A stretch of 64,000 bases of DNA from Mrakia gelida (taxonomy: Eukaryota; Basidiomycota; Tremellomycetes; Cystofilobasidiales; Mrakiaceae), in the NCBI GenBank assembly GCA_024345305.1, contig BRON01000016.1, positions 248,001 through 312,000 on the forward strand. Direction: 5' to 3'. Shown here in pieces: positions 33,489 through 44,710 of the stretch (position 1 is its first letter; every line of letters begins with the position of its first letter). The notes beneath the pieces are model-generated. The model was not told the origin of the DNA, did not search any database, and was given only the letters and a program-made list of their open reading frames with translations. Made by a program: the position numbers and the translations under genes.

Positions 33489-34836
33489 TCAGTCCCACGA
33501 ATGCTTGACGCAGGATGGTTTGTGCCGTTTCCATTCTTCTCGTTGGTGCCCTGCGAAGGAAAAGGAAGGGTCAAAAGGAAGAAGATCAGCGAACGCGACG
33601 AACGAGCGAAGTCGGCCAAAGACGAACCCCGAGAGCAGTATCGGACGGTGAGGCACTGTAAGGAAGGAAGAGGGAGATAGTCAGTTTCGAACCGTCGAAC
33701 GCTAGCTGAGGAGAGACACTCACACCCGAGCAAGCCATCATTTCGCTTCCCGACGGCAGCTCCTCGCACGACTTGCTGGCTTCACCTCGTCCTCCCTCGC
33801 ACCTCAACCAGGGTCGATGTGTACGAATGGCATCCAGCACTGAAACCACCGGCTGAAGCTCAGGTAGGGTCTGAAACTCCGGTCCTCCCAGCAACACCAT
33901 CAAGAGGGAGAGGCGCATCTCGTCCGTCTTTAGCGTGCGGAGCAAGTGGTTCGGGGTATTCCTCGGGTTCTCGACGATCCTCTGGATGAGTAGAGCTGTG
34001 CTGTTGAAACAATCTGCTAGAGTTGCTTCTTGGATCCCATCCGGCGGAGACGAGGATGATGTCCAGGGGAAGGGTGCGCTGGGAAGACCGGTGAGGAAGA
34101 GGTCGAAGAGGAAACATTCGACGAGGTTGAAGAGTCTCGACCAACGGACGGCAAAGTCGTTCGCCTGTTGGAAAGCAAGCGAGGTCCGAGATCAGAGGGC
34201 GAAGAGCAAACTCAAGTGAGAGGAAAAAAGGACGTACGGCTCGAAACGACGTTTCGGAGGGAGGGTTCGATGCGAGACTCTCGACGAGGCGGAAAACCAA
34301 TGCTGGGGCTTCCTCGCTCGTTCGGATGTAGGCGGAAAGAAGAGGTGTGTCCGAGTCGATCTTGAAGAGGAGGTCGGACCATACGCTGATAGCAGTGAGG
34401 TGGGCGGGGAGGAGAAGGATCGCTCGAGCGAGGCGAGGGAAGCAGACTGAGACGAAGGCGGTCTGAGGGGAACAGAGCAGCAGGCATCAGCTCAGACCTT
34501 CTGAAGGTGAAGAAAACATGGCTCACCTGCATCTCCTCGTGAAAGAGACCGGTTTGGTGATTCGTAGGGGTGTCTGTCTGCAGGGAATTGAGAATGGAGT
34601 CGATGAGCACGACGAAGGAGGGGGGGACGAGTCGTCGAGAAGAACCAGAGGGAGAAAGAGGCACGCACCAAGGATACATACTGATCCAGGCGACGGCACA
34701 CGTCTTCAAGGTCTGGTGGAGCTCTAGCACCTTCCTCCATGGCGTGATATTTGACGAGAAGTGGGGCGAGGTCGATGTAGGAGTCGTCGAGAAGTCCGAG
34801 GAGGGCAGCGACTTCCTCCGCCGTTTCAGAGGCCAT
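33489..34836 (-). CDS. MYND-type zinc-finger protein, paralog 3
   Basis: Start at 34836 (MASETAEEVAALLGLLDDSY), stop TGA at 33489 after CVKHSWD. The finger is WLRCEGG, SCEELPSGSEMMACSG|C, VRYCSRG, HQREEWKRHKPSC, a good match to the YC-x3-[CH]-Q-x3-W-x3-H-x3-C half of MYND domains. It is interrupted by two introns around a 28-nt exon (33628..33655); the downstream intron starts GTTCGTC. Upstream exons code helical sequence including ESLASNPPSETSF, NDFAVRWSRLFNLVECF and VENPRNTPNHLLRTL. The segment MMAC is shared with paralog 1, which suggests these two are closest. No catalytic domain such as SET is visible. Confidence 0.8.
33628..33655 (-). other. 28-nt microexon coding the MYND core (paralog 3)
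   Basis: Begins TGC after TACAG and ends CGGG before GTTCGTC; reads CLTVRYCSR plus one base. It joins in phase to ACSG upstream and GHQ downstream. Confidence 0.82.
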
Positions 34837-35252
34837 GCTGGAGTGCTGAAGGGATGGAAGGCTAGGAGGAGTTGAAGAGAAGTAGAGAGATGAGGATAGA
34901 GAGGTATCGAGGGAGGTGAGAGAGTCGAGTCGTATCGATGTTGGCGGTTTTGGGAGGAAGGAAGGAACGAGTTGAGTTGAGCTCAACTCTTCTCGACCGA
35001 CTCTGGCCTCCTTAGCGACCGCATACCATTTCATCGTCCACCGACGTCCTGTTTTCTCGACTCCTAGAAGCTTCTATAGGAGGAGAAATCTTCACTTTCA
35101 AAACAATAAACCCTTCGAGCCCAAATTCATGACGATCGATCTCTCGTCGGCCCTCCCTCCTCCTCCCTCCTGACAGCAAACGCCCACCAACTCTCCCTTC
35201 TTCCCTCCCTTCCCAACCCTTCTTCCTCTTCTTTTCCTTCCCACCTGGCGTG

Positions 35253-37330
35253 ATGACCTCTCGAATCAACATCCCCGCTTCCCAGCGCCATCAACCTCCC
35301 CCTCAACCTCAGTCTTACCAGCCCTCTACAGCGTCTCGACCTACGGGCTCGAGCCATCACACCCGGAACCAGAGCCAGATCAGTGGACTCGCTCAGCAGA
35401 TGGGAATCGACAACGACGCTCTCGACAAGGTCAGGAAAATCACAAGCAAGGTAGAGGACGTCATAGAGACGGTCACTCAGCCCTTGAAGCCTTACTTGCC
35501 AGCGGTTGCAAGGTGAGTCGCTTTCTCTTAGAGCAACGAAACTCAGGGGAAGTGAAGGGAAGGGAGACGGGCGAGTTTGGAGACAGACTTCTTCTGGTAG
35601 CTGGAAAGGGAGGGAGATGCCTGAGGTGGCTCTGGCTGCATAGGGTGGACTCGGATCTTTGCTGGTACGGGGTTGGGAGTCGGTGAAGCAACGAAGGAAG
35701 AGGAGGTCAGGACGTCGAGCTCAACTCTCTCGAGCTCGACAACCGTCGTTCCACCTTCCACCTCTCCCTCTTGCTAGCTCCCACCTCGACTCCCTCAGCT
35801 CATAGAACGCATCTCAGGGATAGAGCACAGTCTTGGTGTATCTGTAGTAGCGTCTCGAGCTCCCAGCTCGACCAGAGCTGCCTTGAAACACGAGCTAGAA
35901 GAACTCAACTCCGCCACGTTGACCATCGAGCTGACCTTTTCTTTTGTTCTTCCTCGGCTTCTTTCCACACTCTCAGGTTCCTCATCGTCGTCACCTTCAT
36001 CGAGGACTCTCTGCGTATCGTCAGCCAGTTCGGGGACCAGCTCTGGTACCTCCAAACGTGAGTTCTCGATCCGTCTTCGTTTCGATCTCCTCGCCAAGGG
36101 ACGACCTCCTCTCTTCCTTCCTTCAATCACCTAAACTGACCTCTCCTTCGTCCTTTTTGATAGTCAACGACACTTCCCCTGGGGACTCTCTCACCTCTTC
36201 CTCACCATCAACGTCATCGTGAGCTCCTTCTCGCCTTCTAGCTCCTTGCCTTCGTCCTTCCTTCTTTGCGAGGGCTGACCTCGATCTCCTCGCCTCCCCT
36301 TGCCCGTCTCCTCCCTTCTACAGGTCATGTCCGTCGGATCCGCTCTCGTCATCACCAAAAGGTACCCTGAATACGCCGTTGGAGGTCTCCTCGGAGTCGT
36401 CGTCGCTCAAGCGTTCGGTTACGGCCTCATCTTCGACCTCTCGTTCTTCCTCCGGAACTTGTCCGTCATCGGTGGGCTTCTGATGGTCCTGAGTGAGAGC
36501 TTGGGATCCAAGAAGCAGCTCTTCGCCGGACTGCCTAGCATCAGTGAAGTTGACAGGAAGAAGTAGTGAGTCCAACGTTCTTGTCTCTTCCAGGAGCTCC
36601 CTCCCTCCAGCTCAAGAGGTCGAGCTCGACACGCGTTGAGCTCGCTCGAGCTCGCATCTGAGCTCGTTCACCCTTCTCCCCTCGACCACATCTTTGAGCT
36701 GCATCATCTTCCTCGTTCTAGTACTGTCGAGCTGACTTTCCTCGTTCTGTCCATCTTCCCTCCCCATCAGCTTCCAACTCGCCGGCCGAATCCTCCTCAT
36801 CTTCCTCTTCATCGGATTCGTCTTCCAGGGGAAATGGTCCTTCGCTCGAGTCATCGTCTCCCTCTTCGGTCTCGGAGCCTGCATCATGGTCGTCGTCGGA
36901 TTCAAAGCCAAGTGGTCGGCAACCTTCCTCGTCCTCCTCCTCTCGTGCTTCAACGTCCTCGTCAACTCTTGGTGGACCGTCCATCCCAACCACCCTCAGA
37001 AGGACTACCTTCGATTCGATTTCTTCCAGACTCGTGAGTTCCTCGTCTGTTTTCCCTACGTGGGGGGTGGGCTGGGAGCTCGAGAAGCCGGCGAGAGAGA
37101 AGGAACGAGCGAAGCTGATCGTTTGTTGCGTCGTCCATTCGCTCTTCTTTTCTGCAGTTTCGATCGTCGGTGGACTTCTCCTCCTGGTGAACATGGGTCC
37201 TGGAGGGATCTCGGTTGATGAGAAGAAGAAGGACTACGTGAGTTCAACTCTTTCCCTCTTTCTCTCCCCCTCTTCGTCTGGTCCCAACTCTCGAACCTGA
37301 CCCGTCGCTCTCCTTTCTTCCCTCTAGTAA
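35253..37330 (+). CDS. SURF4/Erv29 cargo receptor
   Basis: Seven coding exons close exactly (35253..35512, 35977..36057, 36164..36218, 36324..36565, 36771..37033, 37158..37237, 37328..37330), 327 residues. SURF4/Erv29 is a multi-span receptor that packs soluble secretory proteins into COPII vesicles at the ER. Seen: FLIVVTFIEDSLRI, HFPWGLSHLF, the KKYFQLAGRILLIFLFI helix and SIVGGLLLLVNMGPG, with several hydrophobic segments. It ends in KKKDY, a dilysine-like tail (the family usually ends KK-x-x or similar). Two oddities: intron 1 is 464 nt, about five times the usual size, and the last intron falls directly before the stop codon, so the final coding exon is TAA alone. Confidence 0.92.
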
Positions 37331-37803
37331 ACCCCCTCGAACCCCAACGCAATCCTTCTCTCTTTCTCTCTCTCGCTCTCTCTCTCGTATTTCTTCTTTC
37401 GCAACTCCCATCTCCTCGTTCACCGCATCGCAACCCCCTGCTTTCCCTCTCTTCTTTTCCTTTGTTCTTCCCTCTCGAAACCCAACCCATCGTCTTCGTA
37501 CATACCGTAACTGTCCTTTAACCCTTTTCATTTCGCTTGGCCCTTTCGAGGATTCGATGCTCGCATATTTGCTTGAGATAGGTAGATCTCAGGGCGAAGA
37601 GAGAGAGCGAGACGCGTCGAAGGACGAACGAACCACTCAGCGTTCGGGCGACACTTCGCAGGCAGAAGAGAGCGACAGAGGGCTCAAGGGTTTTTCTATG
37701 TCGTCACTTGGTACCTAAAGGCGTCGACCAGCGAGATATTAAAGCTCATCAAAACGTCGTAATTCACTGAAAAGCTAGACCAGCACCGTCGTCGCGCCCG
37801 TCC
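37331..37803. other. Convergent intergenic region
   Basis: About 470 bases between the SURF4 stop and the stop of the homeodomain-like gene A. The first half is a CT-rich 3' UTR; one GACGCGTC palindrome lies at 37611. No gene seen. Confidence 0.5.
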
Positions 37804-38960
37804 TCAATTCCCTCCTCGAATCCTCGCCCTCTCCTCCTGCCCTCGTTCCCTCCTGCTCCGATAATGCTCCTGCTCCATCCTCGCATTACGAGCAGCTTCC
37901 ATCGGAGTTATTGGACTCGAGGGCGACATATAAAGCGGAGGTTGGACCTGTCCCGTCGCGGCTGCACGAAAATTTCTCTCCCTCTCCATCCCAAGCAGCT
38001 CCAGCTCGTTCCGCCTGTCTTCCTCCTTCTGAGCTCGAACAGGGTCGATCTCCCTCGACCGAATCCAATGTCTGCACTCCTCCATCTCGTACTCGTCGTC
38101 ACGTTCGTCTTGTTCCTCGCCGAGCAGACGAGCTTCGAGGAGGGAGTTGGTGTAGCCGATGGGGTCGCGGTCGTACGCGCGCCAGATGGCGGCGGGACTG
38201 GAGAAGGAGTGGGAAGGGAAAGAAAAGGAAAGGAAAGGACCGAAGTCAGTTTGTGAGTCGGGAGAAGAAGGAAGGGAAGGGAAAGAACGAACCTGATCTC
38301 GAGGATCTCAGACGTGTCAACGAGCTCGCCTTCGTTCTCCGGTCTCTCCCTCTCTACGCCGAACCAGGCCGTGATCTGGGCCTTGGTCAATCCGGTCGAG
38401 TGCATGAGCAGAATTGTGTCGTGTGCGTTTGGAGCTGAGTGGGGGACGAGACACCGTTCAACGAGATGAGTTTCGAAACGGGAGCGAGGGGAGAGAAGGC
38501 GAACGAAGGTCTCACCAGGATTCCTCTCGAACACTTCCGAAAGAAGTCGAAGCTGCTCGGGAGTCTTCCTCTGGTTTGATGGTCGACCCTGCTTGGCTTT
38601 GAGGCGTCGAGAGAGGTACCTGCGGGTCAAAGGAAGGGGAGCAAGGAGTGAAGGATAAGCTCGCGATCAAGGGCGCCAAAGGAAGGTCGAGCAGCTCTCC
38701 TCCCTTCCAACAGCTCCAAGGCTGCTACAACATCTCCTCGCGAAGCTCAGGGGCCAGACTAGGCATCGGGCACTTACTTTCCAAGCTCCTGAGAAGTCAC
38801 CTCCGGACCTGCTCTCGACATCTCATACGCCCACCCCAGCTGCATCCGCTTTACGAGCACACTCGTCGTCTCCGTACGCTGCCTCGTGTTCTCCGAGAAG
38901 TCCTGCGAGGATTTGGGATTGTAAGAGAGTAATCCTGTGAAGAAAGGGGTCCTGAGACAT
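37804..38960 (-). CDS. Homeodomain-like protein A, with one-base frame break in exon 1
   Basis: Four exons (38960..38778, 38619..38516, 38434..38293, 38197..37804), about 273 residues if one base near 38861 is skipped. The homeodomain-like core spans exons 2-3: RKTPEQLRLLSEVFERNP, PNAHDTILLMHSTGLT, KAQITAWFGVERER. Helix 3 keeps the W-F pair, but position 51, normally Asn, is Val. The C-terminal half is charged and helical (YEMEECRHWIRSREIDP). It is paralogous to gene B on the other strand: shared motifs GPEVT.QELG and QRKTPEQ, and three identical intron positions. Exon 1 length (183) only fits the phase of exon 2 with the one-base correction, so this allele may be broken or the base may be an error. 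A nuclear DNA-binding role is inferred. Confidence 0.7.
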
Positions 38961-39452
38961 GTCGAAGAAGGTTGGAAGGAGGAGGCGGGATGGAGGGTCG
39001 AAGGGAGGAGGGGAGGGAGGGCGAGTTGAGCTCGTGCGTCCGAGGAAAGATCGATTTGACGAGGGCTGAAGTGAGCTGGCGAGATGGGAGCAGGGGAAGA
39101 TTAGACGGGACGAAGGTGTTACGGGATGGTGGCCTGAGAATCCGAGAAATGTGGTGCTGGCGGTCGTAGGGAGGAGAGGAGAGCCCTCGGAGAGCGAAGG
39201 GGTCGATTTCAACTCGGCCCTCGCCCTTCCGTCTTCCTTGAAGCCGTCACCATCGATTTTTCCCCTCTTTCTCATATCCTCCCGTTCTCTCCTCATCAAA
39301 CACTCCCCCTCGAGCTCGTCAAAACTTCCTAGAATCAGTCCAGAAGGCCTCCCCGTCCCTCGCTCCTCCTCCTTCAAGAGTCGAGCTCACCTCTCCCTCC
39401 CTCCTTATCTCGATATCCCTTCCTCCCCCTTCCCTGCCTTCTTCAGCCTCAA
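38961..39452. promoter_or_regulatory. Shared upstream region of the divergent homeodomain-like pair
   Basis: A 492-bp segment between the two start codons that must serve both genes. One side is purine-rich, the other pyrimidine-rich on the plus strand, giving mirror-image CT-rich leaders. No known binding motif was assigned. Confidence 0.55.
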
Positions 39453-40543
39453 ATGCCTCGCGCTACCTTTCTGGACCGTCTCCTTCCTGCTCAGCTCGAA
39501 CTTCTCGAACTCAAGATCCAGCAACACGAACGAATATTCCTGCAAGGTCGACCAGATCCGATGCAGAACCGGATGCTGGCGATTGGGATGTCCTCCCTTG
39601 GACCAGAAGTCACGCCTCAGGAGCTCGGAAGGTGAGATATACCTCCCGTCGCTCGAGCCTACAGCATGCTGCTCGCTTGAAGGAGGAGAGCTCTGTAGCT
39701 CCGGTATGAAACGAAACTGATCCCTCGACGTCGTGGGTTTCTGCCCTTCCTCCCTCCAGATTCCTCGCTCGACGCGTCAAGCAGCTCGAGGGGAAACCTA
39801 CTCAGCAGAGGAAGACCCCTGAGCAGGTAGTTCTTCTCCAAGAATCTTTCGACCACGGACCTCGTTCGTTCTTTCTCCCTCTCTCCCTCTCCTCCTCGCG
39901 GTGTGCTTGCGGTGAAGTCCGACCTGACGCACCTCTTTCTTTGCCTCGCCTCGCCTTGCCTTCCCCCAGTCCCCAACGCCCACGACGTCATCCTGTTAAT
40001 TGAGTCTACTGGTCTCTCTCGCGAACAGATCAACGCTTGGTTTGATCACAAGCGAACGAACCTGCCGTTCTTGGAGGATTCTTCCGAGCAGCTTGAGTTC
40101 GTCGCCTTTCTCTTTCTCTCTCTCTCTCTCTCGACCTTCGCTCTCAACTCACTCACCTCTCTTTTCTCCTCAAATTCTTCAGGGAAACCCCATCCCAAAT
40201 CTTGGGCGCGTTCAAGAAGGATCCCGAAGCCTACACGGCCTCCATCCACGAACGACGTCGACTCGCTCGCGAGCAGGGCGAACGCGACTTCCTCGTCTAC
40301 CAGGAGGATGCTCGTCGCCTAGCTCGGCTGAGGGAAACCGATCCTGCACAAGCAGCGGAGGAGGAAGCGAGGGACGCTGAGCTGAGTAGGGAGAAGTACA
40401 GGGAGTGGCAGAGGGAGAAGGCAGAGAAGGAGGCGGAGATAGAGGAGAGGAGGAGAGGGATGACACCGCTGGAGAGGCAGTACGACGAGATGAGGGTTAG
40501 GGTGGCGAATGGGTTTAGAGGGAGAAGAACGTATGTTGAGTGA
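39453..40543 (+). CDS. Homeodomain-like protein B
   Basis: Four exons close in frame (39453..39631, 39760..39863, 39970..40096, 40183..40543), 256 residues. The N-terminus MPRATFLDRLLPAQLELLE leads to GPEVTPQELGRFLARR, then the homeodomain-like fold QRKTPEQVVLLQESF, PNAHDVILLIESTGLS, REQINAWFDHKR. Position 51 is His, not Asn, so DNA contact must differ from a classic homeodomain. After it comes a long charged helical tail (EARDAELSREKYREWQREK). Exon 2 is 104 nt in both A and B, and the second intron splits the helix 1-helix 2 loop in both. Two donors are GTTCGT. The divergent layout recalls fungal HD1/HD2 mating loci, but A and B are clear paralogs of each other, and no pheromone or receptor gene is present. 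Confidence 0.78.
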
Positions 40544-40823
40544 GCGGAGGGAGACGTTGGGACGGGAGGAGGAGGAGCGAAGAGGGAGCGATCGTTCGAT
40601 TGACGACTTTTACGACTTTCTTTGGGTTCAACCGAGAGTCGATTTGGGATAAGCAACGCGAGCGCACAGAGAGGTTACCAGAGGTCGAACGAATGGTAGT
40701 ATAGCCGGAGCTCATGCCTCGTGAGAGCGCCGGATCTATCGAGTCGCGTCGCGTCGAGACGAAGTGTCGACGAGAGCTGCGTTTCAAGTTTCAGTTTCAT
40801 TCATCAAGAGCAGATTGAAGCGA

Positions 40824-42762
40824 TTAGAAGTTGATCCTCTTTCCCTCCTTCGAGCTCTTGATCGCCGCCTCGATAACCTCGATGACAAGAGCAGCTTGTT
40901 CGGGCTTGACGAGCAGGTGCGAAGGGTTCTTGGTTTGGACGGCCTCAGCAACGTTGATGAACCAATCTGAACGAGGAAGAGGCGAGACGCGTCAGACAGG
41001 TGGACCGAAATCAAAAGTATGCGAAAGTTCGCTAGACTAACCTTTGTAAGCACCGGTCTTGCTTGGGACCCTGGGGGACGGTGAACGAAAGCGAGACGCG
41101 TCGTCGAAGATGATGAGCTCGCGCTTAGACGAGTCGAATTGGGGACGTAGGAGATCTGACTCACTTCTTCTGCTTCCCATCGAGAGTGTAGAGCGTTCCC
41201 TGGATACTCTCTGGCTCAACCGCCCAAACTCCAGTGGTATCGTCGGGCTTGACAGCTCCCTCTTGAGGAGGACCCTTGAAGAAGCCGGAAGCGATGAGCT
41301 GCTCCTCCTGGACGTCGAGACCGAACTTCACGAACGCAGCGTCGGTTCCTGTAGTGAGAGACGAGAAATATGATATTCGTCAGACGGACGGAAGAGAAGA
41401 AAGGCAGCGAGGGAAGACGGGAACGAACCTTTGATGGAGAATCGAAGCTGAGGAGCGACGAGGGAGAGGATGGATCCTTGGACGGTGGCGATGAGAGGGA
41501 GACGTCGACCAGCAGTCTCGGTGGCAGGGTATCCGACTGAGGGATGGGAAGGAGGAGAAAAGGGGAAGACTGATCAGCGGACGCGTCTCGAGAAGAACCG
41601 GTCGAAGAAAAGAAAGAGACGAACGCTGAATGTGGAAGGAGTCCGCAACGTCTGGGTGACCGATCGCTCGGGAGTTTCGGATGACAGCGGTGATGGTTTG
41701 AGGTCGTCCGAAGAGAGTCAAGACTTGATCGAGCTGGGGCATAAGGGAAGGAAAGGTCAGGATGCGACGCGTCGAGGACGAGACAACGAAGCGTGCGAGA
41801 CGACGTACAAGATGGGATCCCAAGTCGAACTCAGCTCCGATTCCAACCTCAGGAGCGGCCTTCCATGCCTTTGAGGCGATCGCCGTGCTGTATCGGTCGT
41901 AGTGGGACTGGAGTTCGAAGGAAGGGAGGGAAAGGTTGAGCTCGTCGTTTTTGCGCGCGGTCGAAGGGAAGAGACTGAACGAACCTCAAACTCGCTGAGA
42001 TCTCCGAAACCACCATCCTCGATGAGAGCCTTGGTGGTAAGGAAGTCAGAGTCGAATCGTCGGGAGTGGTAGGTGGCGAGGACGAGGCCAGTCCTCTTCG
42101 CGAGGGCGGCGAGGGTCTGAGCCTCCGCGAAGGTGGGCGTGATGGGCTTTTCGACGACAACTGCAGCGAGAAATCAGAAAAAGAAAGGGAGAGGAGGAAG
42201 GTCAGCAGCCACTAGCGGCAGATAGGGAGCTGAGTCGGGACCGAGAGAGAAAAGAGCGAGAGATGAGAGAAGGGAGGAGCAGCGAAGATGAGGTCGACTC
42301 AAACGTACCGTTCTTTCCAGCCTCAAGAGCAGCCTACAAAAGCGAACGAGTCAGCTCAGAGTCTTCCCTAAGTCGCAGAGCATGGTCTTAACGAACCTTA
42401 GCGTGCTCGAAGTGGACTCCGTTGGGTCCTGAGACGACGACAAGGTCGACCTCAGGATCTTCAATAACTTCCTTGAGGGTCGTCACCACTTTTACTCCAG
42501 GGAAGAAATCCCTCGCATCCGACTTCTCGGGAGTGGCTTTCCTCTCGAGGATGGAGTGGAGGGTGTAGAGCTTGGGGAGGGCGAGGATGAAGGGGATGTG
42601 GAAGACGCTGAGAAGGAGAAGGGGGAGGAGGGAAGGGAAGGAAGGACGTCAGTTCGCGAGCTTCTTCGTTCTTCGCTTCTCGCCGACGAACGAGTCCTCT
42701 CCTACTCACAGAGCACTCATCCCAACTCCGATGACGGAGACTCTGACTGGCGAAGGCGACAT
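40824..42762 (-). CDS. Gfo/Idh/MocA family oxidoreductase
   Basis: A multi-exon gene from ATG at 42762 to TAA at 40824. The N-terminal Rossmann fold starts RVSVIGVGMSAL, followed by VDLVVVSGPNGVH and the signature VVVEKPI. The C-terminal part reads HYDRYSTAIASKAWK, GAEFDLGSHLIDQVLTLFG and ends VIEAAIKSSKEGKRINF. These NAD(P)-dependent enzymes oxidise or reduce sugars, inositols or dihydrodiols; here the substrate is not evident. The conserved Lys of EKP, which contacts the cofactor and substrate, is present. Total length is about 370 residues, normal for the family. Four GACGCGTC palindromes lie in its introns. Confidence 0.87.
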
Positions 42763-43235
42763 GCTTTGTGAAGGAAAGAGGGAAAGGAAGAGGGGAAGGA
42801 GAAGATGGGAGTTGGTGAGTCGGAAGAGGACGACCTCAAAAGGGCTGGCTGAAGCCAGAGGAGGAAGTGGAGGGCAAGAGACCGGCGGCAGGCGAACCAT
42901 CAAACGACGGTAGATAGAGGAGAACGATGCAAATTGTTCTGAGAACTCTGAGAGCTACCGGCAATATTCTTCTCCACTTTTGAAGATAGATCTTCTTCTT
43001 TGAGCAGGTTTGCGGGCGAGAGGAACGAGGGACGAGCGACCTCGGGCTTTTGTTTTCGGTTCGAAGGCTGAAGCGACGAGAGAGCTCGCCAGGTTTGCTG
43101 TAAGAGTCGAGACTGAGGTGAGAGATGGAAAGAAGCATGTTATCGTCTCGCTTCGACTACTGGCGAGCGAACGAAGGGCGGACGGTGCAAAGCGAACAAA
43201 GCTAAGGATCTCGTCGTCGTAGAGTCCTCGCGAAG

Positions 43236-44710
43236 TCAAGCGTTGTCCCAAACGATCTTCTGGCAGAAGTGCTTGTGTTGCCCGTGATCCCAGTCTGATT
43301 TGGCGTGTTCTGCGAGTTCGATTCGACCGAAAGGAACAGAGAAAACAGAGTGAGCGAGCGAGACGAGAGCGAGGAGGGGAAACGCGTCGCTGAAGGCTCA
43401 CCGACGCAGCAGTACAGCCTGACGCGACACTGAAGAGCGAAGAACGAGAGGCGAAAGGCGGTCAGAGCTCGAGTCAGAGACGTAGAGGAGGACGAGGCAC
43501 TCACCTTTGAGCAGGCCTTCAACTTCTTCGGATTTCTCTCCTCGCACTTCAACCCGGACGACCCACAGACCAAGAAATCGGACCCAGCAGGAGGCCACTC
43601 GGGACCAAGGAGTCTAGGTTCCTCGACTCGTATATCTCGACCTCTCATCGGCATCAAGAACGCGAGGTAGTTCACGAGGAGTAACCCAGGCCAATGGAAA
43701 GACCTCTCGGGATCGTTTCGTCGAATGACTTCAAGGAGAGGTTGGATGAGGGACTCGAACGATCCGGCGACTGATCGAAGTTCAGGAGGGAAGGTAGGGT
43801 TCTTCTGGGCCGATTTTGAGAGAGTAGAGGTAGCGTAGGCGACGATGCAGGTGTGAACGACGAGGAGATGAGGGCAGAGATGGAGATAGCACGCGTCGAC
43901 GTCGAGTTTCTGTACGGACGGGAAAGGATTAGCTCGAGCTCGAGATTATCGAGAGGTAGGGGGCTAACAACATACGAGAGTAGTAGCCTGTGGAGTCTTC
44001 CTGTAGTAGACGTCTCGAAGCTGGATCGCCTTGTTCGGATGAGCTCGAAGGTAGTATGAGAGGAGCGCGGTGTCTCCAGCTCCTCGAAGGATCAGATCGT
44101 AGGGAGAGTCGAAGATGGAGGGAGAGGGTTCGTCGATGACTGCTGAGACGAGGAAAGGGAGGTATTTGGTGCAGAAGCAGTACTGAAAATGGAGAAGAAG
44201 GTCAGAGGGAGGAAAGAGAGAGGAAGGGGTAACGAGGACTCGAGCTCACCGTGTACGTATTTCCCGCCCTCCTTCCGTCCGACCACTCGAGAATAGACCA
44301 GACCTGCGAGCGTAGATATCATCTTTGTGAGCCTATGTAGGCCTCGGGGGAGCTTTGGAGGACGAGAGACTCACAAGCTTGCAGAGCTGACTTCTGTTCT
44401 GCTCCATCGTTCTCCAGACCTCCTTCCATCCTCCTTCCCTGTCGAGACCGAGAGCTGCAGCAAGAGGACTCATGTGCGAGAGCTGAGGCCTTACCCAGGC
44501 TGGCCTGTCTCCTGAGATGCTCATGGGACCTGTAGAGTAGTGGATGGTAGGTTTGTCCATGTCTCGTTCCATGATCTTGATCGCGGCGTCGACGACAGCA
44601 GGATCGTTCTTCGTGTCCTTCTTGAGAGCTTTGAGGATCGCTTCGTTCATCCTTCTCTCTCCAGCATGGTCGGCAGGGATGACATTCTCGTACAAGGGAG
44701 AAGTGGACAT
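43236..44710 (-). CDS. MYND-type zinc-finger protein, paralog 4
   Basis: Start at 44710 (MSTSPLYENVIPADHAGERR), stop at 43236 (KIVWDNA end). The N-terminal exon is long and helical, with AVVDAAIKIMERDMDKP and ALGLDREGGWKEVWRTM. Middle exons include FLVSAVIDEPSPSIFDSPYD and LLSYYLRTNKAIQLRDV. The finger reads LVCGSSGLKCEERNPKKLKA CSK|C, then RLYCCV, EHAKSDWDHGQHKHFC. Two introns flank a 28-nt exon (43402..43429). The His-Gln of the other copies is His-Ala here, but Trp, His and final Cys remain. It starts only 122 bp from the eIF2B beta gene on the other strand, so the two probably share a promoter region. Confidence 0.78.
43402..43429 (-). other. 28-nt microexon coding the MYND core (paralog 4)
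   Basis: Begins TGT after TTCAG and ends GTCG before GTGAGC; reads CRVRLYCCV plus one base. It joins in phase to ACSK upstream and EHA downstream. Confidence 0.82.

Noticed and set aside
33044..33769. 241-codon minus-strand frame around the third MYND gene
   Set aside because: It only opens through the 28-nt exon and introns of MYND paralog 3 in a shifted phase and continues past that gene's stop codon.
37804..40543. Calling the homeodomain-like pair the HD mating-type locus
   Set aside because: The layout is similar, but both proteins lack Asn51, are clear paralogs of each other, and no pheromone or receptor gene is present. The claim needs population data.
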